Shown in pieces: positions 28,036-36,210 of a stretch of 50,900 bases of DNA. Numbering within the stretch: position 1 is the stretch's first letter; each line of letters opens with the position of its first letter. This DNA comes from Anaerobacillus alkalidiazotrophicus (lineage in GTDB: Bacteria; Bacillota; Bacilli; Bacillales_H; Anaerobacillaceae): the NCBI RefSeq assembly GCF_001866055.1, contig NZ_MLQS01000001.1, positions 413,690 to 464,589 on the forward strand, written 5' to 3'. The notes under the pieces were generated by a model, which had not been told where the DNA came from, did no database searches, and saw only the letters and a list, made by a program, of their open reading frames with translations. Both the position numbers and the translations under genes were made by a program.

Positions 28036-29241
28036 CTATTGAATAAAGTTAATATAATTCGGAATTGGTACTAACTCCTTAACTTGATAGGGGCCAATTC
28101 GATCAATGTTTATGCCTTTGAATTGTACATATGAATGACCAAAATCTCTTACTGTAAACATGATCGCTTCTAACATCATTAAATTATCAATCGTATCTTC
28201 TATTATAGCGCCTTCTGAAAATGTAATTATGACAATATCACCATCTTCTTCTATTTCTTCGATAGCAACATCTTCTCGTATTGGAGCACTTAACCCAATT
28301 TCTAAATCATTTTGCTTCATCATTTCAAGTATCTCTGGCAAACTTTTATGTCCTTGATGTTCATGGTTTCCTGGTACTAAAAATTTATGATCCGTATTGC
28401 TATGAAAAACATAGTACCCTCGATTTGGTTGTTGTAATTTTATTTCATAAAGAGGTCCATATGGCCCCCAATTTACACCAGGTTTACCATCAGAAGTAAA
28501 ATGAATTTCCGAAAATCGATGTTGGGAGAAAGTTTCCTTTAGTACTAACCTATACATTTCTGACTCTAGTGACGATAAGCTTTCTAAACTTTTTTCAGGG
28601 ATATCAATGTTTACAATGCCATCATTTTCGATAGTAACAGTGTTGATTGGAATGGGCGGAAAACTTCCTATACCCCATCGCTCACCCCAAAATGTTTCCT
28701 TCGCTGCTAAAAATCTCTCCGAAAAAGATTTTTCATTAACCATTAATGTGATTGGAACAATCATTTCTCCTGACGGTAAGTGAGTTACTACCGCTATTGT
28801 TACAAGTTGATCATTAAATCTGTCTTCGTCATATGGTGTAACGGCACCTACATATCCCAGCTCATCTAATTCATTAGCTAAGTCTATTTCAAAGGTTTTT
28901 TCTGTTGTATCTATTCCGGTTTCTTCATCTGCCCTACCGTTCATCTCCATCATTATCTCAGCTTCATCATGGATTTCAGGGAAATCTGTTGTCAATTCTT
29001 GCTCATTGAAAAAGGGTGGTATCAAAAGCATCAATAAAAAGACAACAGAAGCAGTAGCAATAGTAGGAATAAACCAGCTCTTCTTTTTTCTTTGTATCAT
29101 TTCATTTTCATGAATTTTTTCTTGAATTTTTTCTTGAATTTTTTCAAAAAGAGCTTCTTTTGTTTGTCTATCCTCAATTTTAGGTAATTTTTTCAGTTGG
29201 TTTTCTATAGTCTTTTCATCCCATTTAGAGGATCGCTTCAT
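28036..29241 (-). CDS. rsiX: anti-sigma factor RsiX
   Basis: A 401-residue single-pass membrane protein: cytoplasmic N-terminus (about 1-50) that would bind SigX, TM at about 51-70, and a large outer domain; its part around 150-270 resembles a GerMN fold (inference). Overlaps sigX by four bases (ATGA), so co-translated. In B. subtilis RsiX restrains SigX, which controls cell-surface charge and lipid genes. The N-terminal start KWDEKTIENQLKKLPKIEDRQ resembles B. subtilis RsiX. Confidence 0.85.
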   Translation of the reverse strand: MKRSSKWDEKTIENQLKKLPKIEDRQTKEALFEKIQEKIQEKIHENEMIQRKKKSWFIPTIATASVVFLLMLLIPPFFNEQELTTDFPEIHDEAEIMMEMNGRADEETGIDTTEKTFEIDLANELDELGYVGAVTPYDEDRFNDQLVTIAVVTHLPSGEMIVPITLMVNEKSFSERFLAAKETFWGERWGIGSFPPIPINTVTIENDGIVNIDIPEKSLESLSSLESEMYRLVLKETFSQHRFSEIHFTSDGKPGVNWGPYGPLYEIKLQQPNRGYYVFHSNTDHKFLVPGNHEHQGHKSLPEILEMMKQNDLEIGLSAPIREDVAIEEIEEDGDIVIITFSEGAIIEDTIDNLMMLEAIMFTVRDFGHSYVQFKGINIDRIGPYQVKELVPIPNYINFIQ

Positions 29242-29780
29242 CTTCCCACCTCCCTTATTTGTGATTGATCGTTGACATGCAAAAGTTCTTTTAACACTTT
29301 TATCGCTCTATGTTGAGTTGTTTTCACTTTACTTTCTGTCCACCCTAAAACCGTTGCAGTTTCAGTAATAGAAAGAGATTCAATATATCTTAATATAATG
29401 ACTTGTTGTTGGTCTAACGTACATTTTCCTAACATCATATAAACTTCTTTCATCTCTTCTTGTCCAACAATAATCTCTTCAGGTAAAGGATCTTCATCTC
29501 TTATTTGGTATTCCTTTTCTGAAAGAGAAAATAGTCCAAGAAACTTTCTCTTTTTTCGATTTTGGCTTCGAATCCAATCTACTCCTACATGCCTAGCTAT
29601 AGAATATAACCATGTTTTTTCACTACTGTCTCCTTTAAAAGAAGAGTACGATTTAAAAACCTTTAAATATACTTCTTGTACCAGCTCTTCAGCTATTTGT
29701 CTATTGCGGACCATGTAAAATAGAAATTGAAATAATGAATGGTGGTAAGTCTCGTACAATCGCTCGAATTCATTATCCAC
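29238..29780 (-). CDS. sigX: ECF RNA polymerase sigma factor SigX
   Basis: A 180-residue ECF sigma factor. Region 2: FQFLFYMVRNRQIAEELVQE and SSEKTWLYSIARHVGVDWIR; region 4: SITETATVLGWTESKVKTTQ. Both resemble B. subtilis SigX closely (LFQFLFYMV, SSEKTWL, SESKVKTTQHR). GTG start with GAGGGGGG upstream. An ECF promoter that matches the SigX consensus precedes it, so it is probably autoregulated. Confidence 0.9.
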   Translation of the reverse strand: MDNEFERLYETYHHSLFQFLFYMVRNRQIAEELVQEVYLKVFKSYSSFKGDSSEKTWLYSIARHVGVDWIRSQNRKKRKFLGLFSLSEKEYQIRDEDPLPEEIIVGQEEMKEVYMMLGKCTLDQQQVIILRYIESLSITETATVLGWTESKVKTTQHRAIKVLKELLHVNDQSQIREVGR

Positions 29781-29805
29781 TTCTGCTTTCCCCCCTCACA
29801 AACTA

Positions 29806-29831
29806 GTCGTCTTTTTTTAAAAAAGGTTACA
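29806..29831 (-). promoter_or_regulatory. ECF (SigX-type) autoregulatory promoter
   Basis: On the complement: TGTAAC (29826-29831), exactly 16 nt including a T-run and A-run, then CGAC (29806-29809). This is the -35/-10 pair typical of SigX/SigW-type promoters. Confidence 0.8.
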
Positions 29832-29934
29832 CCACAACTTTTTCAACAAAGATTAATAGTATTAAATAAAATATCTTAAGTGGAATTCATAAATCTAACT
29901 ATCATTATAACTGTTTCAAGTGAATTTTTTTGCA

Positions 29935-29965
29935 TAAAAAAATAAGAGCCTACTTTGGCTCTTGT
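29935..29965 (-). terminator. terminator overlapping the gbsR stop
   Basis: On the complement AAGAGCC pairs with GGCTCTT around a 6-nt loop, followed by ATTTTTTTATG. The stem includes the last codons of the gbsR-like gene. Confidence 0.7.
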
Positions 29966-30516
29966 TTTGGTACAATATCAAATATTTTACCTGTTTCAAA
30001 TAATGAGATAACTTCGTCTAACCATGTATAATAAGCTTCAGCCTGACTGAGCTTTTTTAAGTCGCTTTTAATCAATTTCTTTACATTATCGCTAGTAGTT
30101 TGCTCTTGTAACTCCTCAAGCATTCCCTTCGTTTCTTCAATGGCAGTTGTATTTTCTACCGTCGCATTTCGCCAACGGTTAATAAATACATTAGAAAACG
30201 ATTTATACCAATCATCCTCTGTTTTGTACAAATCTTTTCTAATTCCTTTTTCCCACACTCTCTCTACCATATCTGCTTCTAGCAAAGCCCTAATTCCGGT
30301 ACTCATGCTAGTTTTGCTCATTCCTAAGGCTTCACTCATATCATCTAGTGTCATTGGTTCCTCAGCAAAAAATACAGTTCCATATAAACGCCCTACTGAG
30401 TGGGAAATGTCATATAAATAAATATTTTTTGCCACTTCACTAACAAAGTGCTCTCTCGCTTTTTTCAACTCATTTAAATCTTCTAATTCTTTTGTTTCTT
30501 TCCCTTTGTTTTCCAT
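29950..30516 (-). CDS. GbsR/OpcR-type MarR family transcriptional regulator
   Basis: A 188-residue regulator. The winged helix is at about 40-110 (MTLDDMSEALGMSKTSMSTGIRALLEADMVE, read in parts), with a C-terminal coiled-coil-like dimer region. In B. subtilis GbsR senses choline and represses gbsAB and opuB; OpcR represses opuC. Here the gene is divergent from opuA, so it probably represses opuA. ATG 30516 follows GGAGGAGG; the GTG six codons upstream overlaps it. Confidence 0.88.
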   Translation of the reverse strand: MENKGKETKELEDLNELKKAREHFVSEVAKNIYLYDISHSVGRLYGTVFFAEEPMTLDDMSEALGMSKTSMSTGIRALLEADMVERVWEKGIRKDLYKTEDDWYKSFSNVFINRWRNATVENTTAIEETKGMLEELQEQTTSDNVKKLIKSDLKKLSQAEAYYTWLDEVISLFETGKIFDIVPKQEPK

Positions 30517-30583
30517 CCTACCTCCTCCGAACACGATTATTTATTACTGCTAGTTTAACAAAGCAAAAAAAAAGTTAAAAGTT

Positions 30584-30698
30584 TACAGTTGAAATGAAAA
30601 AAAGAGGATAGGAAAGTATTTTTAAGTATTTCCAAAGTATTTTATGTACAGTTTTTTCTGTACGTACTTTTTGTTTATTTTTTAAAGAATATACAGTT
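30584..30698. promoter_or_regulatory. repeated TACAGTT operator-like sites between gbsR-type gene and opuA
   Basis: TACAGTT occurs three times, at 30584, 30648 and 30692. The middle copy is part of a perfect inverted repeat GTACAG-TTTTTT-CTGTAC (30646-30663). The last copy touches the opuA -35. This is a good candidate for the binding sites of the divergent repressor. Confidence 0.55.
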
Positions 30699-30726
30699 TG
30701 TGTAGAAAATAAAAAAAGAATATAGT
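30698..30726 (+). promoter_or_regulatory. opuA promoter
   Basis: TTGTGT (30698-30703), 17 nt, TATAGT (30721-30726). It leaves a leader of about 75 nt before opuAA. Confidence 0.65.
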
Positions 30727-30809
30727 ATACCTTAGTTATCATATGATGCGGACTTAATTTAGAACTTGTAGATAAGTCATTTATCTAAAAAGAAACTGAG
30801 GTGGACAAT

Positions 30810-32030
30810 GTGGAAAAAATAAAAGTTGAAAACTTAACCAAAGTGTTCGGGAAAAAACCTAAAAAAGCGATTGACTTATTAAAAAATAATTTATCAAAAG
30901 ATGAAATCTTAAAACAAACGGGGATGACTATAGGGGTCAACCAAGCAAACTTTGAAGTAAAAAATGGTGAGATCTTTGTCATCATGGGACTATCAGGAAG
31001 TGGAAAATCAACACTAGTACGTTTACTTAACAGATTAATCGACCCTACTACTGGTAGTGTATGGATTGATGGTGTTGATTTAGCCGCTATGGATGATAAA
31101 GAGTTAAGAGAAGTTCGCAGAAAAAAGTTAAGTATGGTTTTTCAAAAATTCGGCTTATTTCCTTTCCGAACTGTCCTTGAAAACGTCGAATACGGTCTTG
31201 AGATACAAGGTATAGAGAAAGAGGAACGAAGAAAGAAAGCACAGTCTTCCCTGGAATTAGTTGGCCTTGAAGGCTACGAAGATAAATACCCAAGCGAACT
31301 TTCAGGTGGTATGCAACAAAGAGTGGGATTAGCACGTGCATTAGCGAATGACCCGGACGTACTCCTTATGGATGAAGCTTTCTCGGCATTAGATCCGTTA
31401 ATTCGAAAAGATATGCAAGACGAATTACTAGATTTACAAGAAAAGATGCAAAAAACAATTATCTTTATTACCCATGATTTAGATGAAGCTCTAAGAATAG
31501 GTGATCGAATTACAATCATGAAAGATGGCTCTATTGTTCAAATCGGAACACCTGAGGAGATTTTAACTAACCCGGAAAATGAATATGTTGAAAGGTTTGT
31601 AGAGGATGTTGATCGTTCGAAGGTATTTACCGCTAGACATGTAATGAAACGTCCAGAAACAGTAAATGCCGAAAAGGATGGTCCGCGTGTAGCTATGCAG
31701 CGTATGAAAGATACCGGTATATCAAGTATCTATGTGACAAACCGTAAAAAAGAGTTACTTGGTGTGATTAGTGCCGAGAAGGCGTCTGAAGCTGTGAAGG
31801 ATAAAAATTCTAGTTTACTAGACATTATGGAAAAAAACGTTCCTACTGTACATCCTGATACACCATTACACGACTTATTTGATATTGTTTCTACCTCACA
31901 AATTCCAGTAGCTGTTATAGAAAACGGCTTATTAAAAGGAATTATCATTCGTGGTGCTGTTCTTGCAGCCCTATCATCAGGTCTGGAGGTGAAATATGAT
32001 GAATCTACTACCAAAGCTTCCGCTAGCTGA
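30810..32030 (+). CDS. opuAA: glycine betaine ABC transporter ATP-binding protein
   Basis: A 406-residue ATPase of the OpuA/ProV family. Walker A GLSGSGKST, signature LSGGMQQRVGLARAL, Walker B VLLMDEAF, H-loop THDLDEAL. The C-terminal CBS pair (about 280-395), starting ARHVMKRPETV, senses ionic strength in the OpuA family. GTG start at 30810, with GAGGTG six bases upstream; a second GTG at 30801 is less likely. The 3' end overlaps opuAB by 35 bp. Confidence 0.94.
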   Translation: MEKIKVENLTKVFGKKPKKAIDLLKNNLSKDEILKQTGMTIGVNQANFEVKNGEIFVIMGLSGSGKSTLVRLLNRLIDPTTGSVWIDGVDLAAMDDKELREVRRKKLSMVFQKFGLFPFRTVLENVEYGLEIQGIEKEERRKKAQSSLELVGLEGYEDKYPSELSGGMQQRVGLARALANDPDVLLMDEAFSALDPLIRKDMQDELLDLQEKMQKTIIFITHDLDEALRIGDRITIMKDGSIVQIGTPEEILTNPENEYVERFVEDVDRSKVFTARHVMKRPETVNAEKDGPRVAMQRMKDTGISSIYVTNRKKELLGVISAEKASEAVKDKNSSLLDIMEKNVPTVHPDTPLHDLFDIVSTSQIPVAVIENGLLKGIIIRGAVLAALSSGLEVKYDESTTKASAS

Positions 32031-32841
32031 TGGAATTGATGCAATTGTTAATTGGTTAAAAAGTATAGACGGTTTGTTCGATGTCCCAAAAGCTATTATC
32101 GGTTTTTTAGTTGAGTATATCAGTATTGGCTTAAGTGCAATCCCTGAATGGTTATTTATTCTTTTGGTCACAGCACTAGCATGGTTTGCTACAAAGAAAA
32201 AAGTAGGCTTACCGATCTTTGTTTTCCTAGGTTTATTTCTTATAGAAAACTTAGGTTATTGGAATGACATGCTATTAACGCTATCACTAGTACTAACATC
32301 TGCAGGGGTTTCTGTTCTCTTTGGTGTTCCCATTGGAATTTGGATGGCAAAAAGCAAAACGACAGAAAACATTATTACACCAATTTTAGACTTTATGCAG
32401 ACGATGCCAGCTTTTGTATACTTAATTCCTGCTGTTGTTTTCTTTGGAATAGGAATGGTTCCTGGTGTCATCGCTTCGGTTATTTTTGCTATGCCACCTA
32501 CAGTAAGACTTACTAATTTAGGTATACGCCAAGTATCTACGGAGTTGATTGAAGCCTCTGATGCGTTTGGGTCTACTCCATTACAAAAATTAGTGAAAGT
32601 TCAATTACCAATGGCAAAGAAAACGATTATGGCCGGAGTCAACCAAAGTATCATGTTAGCTTTATCAATGGTTGTTATTGCTTCCATGATTGGCGCATCA
32701 GGGTTAGGTACAAAAGTCTACTACGCTGTGGGTCGTAACGATGCAGGTGGTGGTTTTGAAGCTGGTATTGCTTTAGTTATCTTAGCCATTATTTTGGACC
32801 GCATTACCCAAAGCTTTAACCGCCAAAAAGGTGCTGCATAA
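31996..32841 (+). CDS. opuAB: glycine betaine ABC transporter permease
   Basis: A 281-residue permease with about six membrane segments and the EAA loop ELIEASDAFGSTPLQKLVKV. Start ATG behind GGAGGTG, inside the end of opuAA. Works with opuAA and opuAC. Confidence 0.94.
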   Translation: MMNLLPKLPLADGIDAIVNWLKSIDGLFDVPKAIIGFLVEYISIGLSAIPEWLFILLVTALAWFATKKKVGLPIFVFLGLFLIENLGYWNDMLLTLSLVLTSAGVSVLFGVPIGIWMAKSKTTENIITPILDFMQTMPAFVYLIPAVVFFGIGMVPGVIASVIFAMPPTVRLTNLGIRQVSTELIEASDAFGSTPLQKLVKVQLPMAKKTIMAGVNQSIMLALSMVVIASMIGASGLGTKVYYAVGRNDAGGGFEAGIALVILAIILDRITQSFNRQKGAA

Positions 32842-32974
32842 GCCGATTACATAAACATCCTAATAATTGCAGCTAATAATTTTCTTACTTAGTTAGAGGT
32901 AGATTAATAAGTTTTTCACTCTTTTTTGAAAAAGAGACTATATAAAAATATATAAATGAGGAGTGGGTCAAGAT

Positions 32975-33865
32975 ATGAAAAAATACGTAACAAAGCTAGG
33001 TGTCGCAGCAGGATTATCACTTACTTTACTAGCTACAGGTTGTGGAAGTGACACAACTAGCGGTGGAGACGGTTCAGTAGGAGATCAATTAAACTACACA
33101 ATCACTGGAATCGATGCTGGTGCTGGAATCATGGCAGCAACAGAAGAAGCTATTGAAGCTTATGGATTAGAGGATTACACACTTCAAACTAGTTCCTCTG
33201 CAGCTATGACTGCGGCTTTAGCAGCTGCTTATGAAAATGAAGAGCCAATCGTAGTTACTGGTTGGACACCACATTGGAAGTTTGCTAAATATGATCTTAA
33301 ATATTTAGAAGATCCTCAAGGTATTTTTGGTGAGTCAGAAGTTATTCATACAATTGCACGCCTTGGACTTGATGAAGATCATCCATCTGCATTTGAAGTA
33401 TTAGATAATTTCTACTGGGAACAAGCTGATATGGGAGAAATTATGATTGCAGTTAATGAAGGCGCAGATCCTGAAGATGCAGCTAGTGAGTGGGTAGCTA
33501 ACAACCAAGAAAAAGTGTCAGAATGGACAAATGGTGTTGCCCCTGTCGATGGAGACAAACTAACTCTAGCATTGGTTGCATGGGATTCGGAAATTGCTTC
33601 TACCCACATGATCGGAAAAGTTTTAGAAGATATCGGTTATGACGTTGAATTATTATCACTTGAAGCTGCTGGTATGTGGACTGCTGTAGCAACTGGAAGT
33701 GCAGATGCTATTGTAGCTGCTTGGTTACCAGGTACACACGCTGCTTATTATGAAGACTATAAAGAAGACTTCATTGATTTAGGAGTTAATCTAGAAGGTG
33801 CTGGAATTGGGTTAGTAGTACCTACTTATATGGATATTGATTCAATTGAAGATTTAAATAATTAA
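32975..33865 (+). CDS. opuAC: glycine betaine-binding lipoprotein
   Basis: A 296-residue binding protein. Lipobox LLATGC (Cys about 22), a short Gly/Ser linker, then the OpuAC fold. Trp residues that could make up the aromatic cage are in VTGWTPHWKF and AAWLPGTH, as in B. subtilis OpuAC. The ATG at 32975 has GAGGAG upstream. A 130-bp AT-rich gap separates it from opuAB. Confidence 0.93.
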   Translation: MKKYVTKLGVAAGLSLTLLATGCGSDTTSGGDGSVGDQLNYTITGIDAGAGIMAATEEAIEAYGLEDYTLQTSSSAAMTAALAAAYENEEPIVVTGWTPHWKFAKYDLKYLEDPQGIFGESEVIHTIARLGLDEDHPSAFEVLDNFYWEQADMGEIMIAVNEGADPEDAASEWVANNQEKVSEWTNGVAPVDGDKLTLALVAWDSEIASTHMIGKVLEDIGYDVELLSLEAAGMWTAVATGSADAIVAAWLPGTHAAYYEDYKEDFIDLGVNLEGAGIGLVVPTYMDIDSIEDLNN

Positions 33866-33867
33866 TT

Positions 33868-33899
33868 CGAAAAAGGGACTGGGAACAGTCCCTTTTTTT
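33868..33899 (+). terminator. opuA operon terminator
   Basis: AAAGGGACTG pairs with CAGTCCCTTT, then a T-run, immediately after opuAC. Confidence 0.88.
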
Positions 33900-34016
33900 G
33901 AACTATTTTCCTTTGTGATTAATAAATACATATTTTTTATGATATTCTAGTAACAAACCTAATTACTTATCGACTAATCATATGAAAAGAATAAACTTTA
34001 AAGGACGGTGGTAAAA

Positions 34017-34688
34017 ATGAATAAATGGATATCCATATTCCTAACATTTACATTATTACTAGTAGTTTCTGCATGTGGACAAGGCGCTGGTACCCCAAAC
34101 GAAAAAGAAACTAACTTAGGTTCAGACGAAGAGCAATACGAAGATCAAGAAGATGTAGTAGAAGACTCTGACCAGCTCGAAGAAGAAGCAATAGAAGAAA
34201 AAGAAATAACTGATGCTCCTACTCCTGAAGAATCTACTAAGGACGAAACAAATGAAACAGAAAGTTTAGATACTCTTAACTTATACTTTGCTGATGCAGA
34301 ATTAATGAGTATTTATCGTGTTAAAAGAGATGTAGAATATCCTAAAGATGAAGAAGGTATTCAAAAAGCCTTACAACTTTGGGTTGCTGGCCCAGTTGAA
34401 GAAGGATTACAGGGGCTTGTTCCTGAAAACGTAATAGTTCAGTCTGTAAATATAGACAACGATATTGTTTTTGTATCTTTCTCAGAAGAACTATTAAACG
34501 TAAACGTAGGATCTTCTGGAGAGTTATTTATTACCGAGCAAATTGCCATGGTAGTAGAACAGTTTGGGTATGAACAAGTATTTATTTTAATTAATGGTAG
34601 TGAGATAGATACACTTTCAGGCCATATAGATTTTAATGAGCCATTTACAGCCCGATCTCCGAAAGATTTTGAGCCATATAACAAATAA
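34017..34688 (+). CDS. GerMN domain lipoprotein
   Basis: A 223-residue lipoprotein. Lipobox VVSAC (Cys about 20), then a very acidic linker (residues 30-80, mostly Glu/Asp), and one GerMN domain (about 90-215: LNLYFADAELMSIYRVKRDV, SFSEELLNVNVGSSGE). GerMN domains occur in germination and envelope proteins such as GerM, which has two; the role of this single-domain form is unknown. ATG 34017 follows GGACGGTGG. Confidence 0.85.
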   Translation: MNKWISIFLTFTLLLVVSACGQGAGTPNEKETNLGSDEEQYEDQEDVVEDSDQLEEEAIEEKEITDAPTPEESTKDETNETESLDTLNLYFADAELMSIYRVKRDVEYPKDEEGIQKALQLWVAGPVEEGLQGLVPENVIVQSVNIDNDIVFVSFSEELLNVNVGSSGELFITEQIAMVVEQFGYEQVFILINGSEIDTLSGHIDFNEPFTARSPKDFEPYNK

Positions 34689-34830
34689 TTTTAAGCTTAA
34701 CTTTCATCAGCAGAAGATTTGCCCTCGCTAATTGAAGTTTTACTTATCAGCCTTAAGACCGGCACTTCCCCACTATACTAAGAGTTGAGGTGTCTGATCT
34801 ATTTTCCCTTAATAGTGAGTGAAAGGAATT

Positions 34831-34860
34831 AGGTGACTTTTCCCAAAGTCGCCCTTTTTT
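34831..34860 (+). terminator. terminator after the GerMN gene
   Basis: GGTGACTTT pairs with AAAGTCGCC around TCCC, then CTTTTTT; it lies about 145 bp after the stop. Confidence 0.7.
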
Positions 34861-34900
34861 ATGTATGCAATAGCAGTAAAATTCTTCTATACTAATTAGG

Positions 34901-35018
34901 TGAGTGAATTTCATAATTACCAAAACCGAGTTACATAAATCCATATCTAGTTACAAATAGCCCAACACAACTAGATATAGCATCTTAGTGACGCGAATAT
35001 TTAGTTATGAAATACATT
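34901..35018. repeat. repeat family B, copy 2
   Basis: Left end GTGAATTTCATAATTACC and right end TTTAGTTATGAAATAC are inverted. Inner arms ATATCTAGTT (34943-34952) and AACTAGATAT (34969-34978) pair perfectly. The flank after the right arm (AGCATCTTAGTGACGC) parallels copies 3 and 4. Confidence 0.8.
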
Positions 35019-35055
35019 ATATTAGTAAATAAATACTCTAGAAAAGGTGACGCTT

Positions 35056-35619
35056 ATGTTAAAAAGTACAAACGAAACCGTTCTTCATTGTTATCCAGGT
35101 TTAATTGCTGTAGTTACAGCCGAGTGGAATGGAACAAAAAATATCATGGCTGCTGGTTGGCATTCATACATGTCCTACGCTCCGCCCATTTACGGTGTAG
35201 CAATAGCGGAAGAACGTTTTACACATCATTTAGTTAAAAACTCAGGAGAGTTCGCTATTCACTTTTTACCAGCTGAATTTGCTCACTATATTGAGGGTTC
35301 AGGTAAATTATCTGGGAAAGATGGAGATAAACTAGAAGTTTTAAATATCCCTTATAAAAAAGGCGAGACAGTAAACTCTCCTATTCTAACTGATGCTTAT
35401 GTCGTTTATGAGTGTAAAGTTAAAGACATCCAAAAGTTTGGAGACCATGACTGGATTGTAGGGGAAATTACAAAATTCCATAAAGATGAAACTTGCTTTG
35501 ACGGCTTTCTCCCTAACTGGGACAAGCTAGAAATCCCACTCTATATTGGTCAATCACAATATGCAATTGCAAATAAAGAAACGAAAAAGATAACTGTTGA
35601 ATTGAAAAATAACGATTAA
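35056..35619 (+). CDS. flavin reductase-like FMN-binding protein
   Basis: A 187-residue protein with the split-barrel flavin reductase fold: AVVTAEWNGTKNIMAAGW near the start and EFAIHFLPAEFAHYIEGSG in the middle. Such proteins bind FMN and reduce flavin or serve as oxidoreductases; the substrate is not known. ATG 35056 follows AAAGGTG at good distance; the GTG three codons upstream lies within that site. A family A repeat begins right after the stop codon. Confidence 0.85.
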   Translation: MLKSTNETVLHCYPGLIAVVTAEWNGTKNIMAAGWHSYMSYAPPIYGVAIAEERFTHHLVKNSGEFAIHFLPAEFAHYIEGSGKLSGKDGDKLEVLNIPYKKGETVNSPILTDAYVVYECKVKDIQKFGDHDWIVGEITKFHKDETCFDGFLPNWDKLEIPLYIGQSQYAIANKETKKITVELKNND

Positions 35620-35778
35620 TAAAGCTGAACTTCAATCAGTGGGGGTTTTCCTTCATCCCCCACTGATTGTTAGTTCAACTTATCGGACCTTTAGGGGCAG
35701 TTTATCCCCCACCTAAACTTCTCGATTTTCTTAAGTTTTGAGCTGGGGGTCTTACTTGCCCCTTAAGAGTGGGATAAA
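35620..35778. repeat. repeat family A, copy 2 (double palindrome)
   Basis: It starts at the base after the flavin reductase stop codon. Palindrome 1 has arms AAGCTGAAC / GTTCAACTT and CAATCAGTGGGGG / CCCCCACTGATTG. Palindrome 2 has CCCCCACCTAAACTT / AAGTTTTGAGCTGGGGG inside GGGGCA / TGCCCC. Nearly identical to copy 1, apart from the 55-bp piece missing between the palindromes. Confidence 0.88.
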
Positions 35779-35803
35779 GGGGCTGTTATTCAGCCTCTTT
35801 TTG
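35776..35803 (+). terminator. terminator after repeat A2
   Basis: AAAGGGGCTG pairs with CAGCCTCTTT around TTATT, then TTTTG. It probably ends the flavin reductase transcript. Confidence 0.65.
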
Positions 35804-35810
35804 TAATTTC

Positions 35811-35907
35811 ATATAAAAAGCTTTCTTTTCCTGTTGTTGGAAACGATCTTCATCCAACAACATTTAGTATCAGAGTAGCGTAAATAAGCAATTATGAAAT
35901 TCATTAA
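35811..35907. repeat. repeat family B, copy 4
   Basis: Left end GTAATTTCAT, right end AATTATGAAATTC. The inner arms are TGTTGTTGG and CCAACAACA around AAACGATCTTCAT. The right half (from the loop to the end) is almost identical to copy 3, 250 bp away; the left half is shortened. Confidence 0.8.
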
Positions 35908-36040
35908 ACTTGCTACGTTTTTCAATCTAGAAATTTTGTTAGATCACCTTACAACAAAGCAATAATTTCGCTAAATATAATTTTAAATCTAGTATTAATT
36001 TGTTACTATATTATATAGTAACAGCTTTTTATTACTTAAG

Positions 36041-36156
36041 TGAGTGAATTTCATCATTACCTAATTGGAGCTACATAAGTCTAAATGTTGTTGGAAACGA
36101 TCTTCATCCAACAACATTTAGTATCAGAGTAGCATAAATAAACAATTATGAAATTC
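36041..36156. repeat. repeat family B, copy 3
   Basis: The most regular copy. Left end GTGAATTTCATCATTACC, right end AACAATTATGAAATTC; inner arms TAAATGTTGTTGG (36082-36094) and CCAACAACATTTA (36108-36120) form a perfect 13-bp stem. It ends 54 bp before modB. Confidence 0.85.
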
Positions 36157-36210
36157 TTAAAGTATCAAACCCAAACTATGTATCATCTGTAACACTAAGG
36201 AGTTATCGTT

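Noticed and set aside
36157..36210. Molybdenum cofactor riboswitch before modB
   Set aside because: Only 54 bp remain between the repeat and modB, too short for this motif, and no conserved core is visible.
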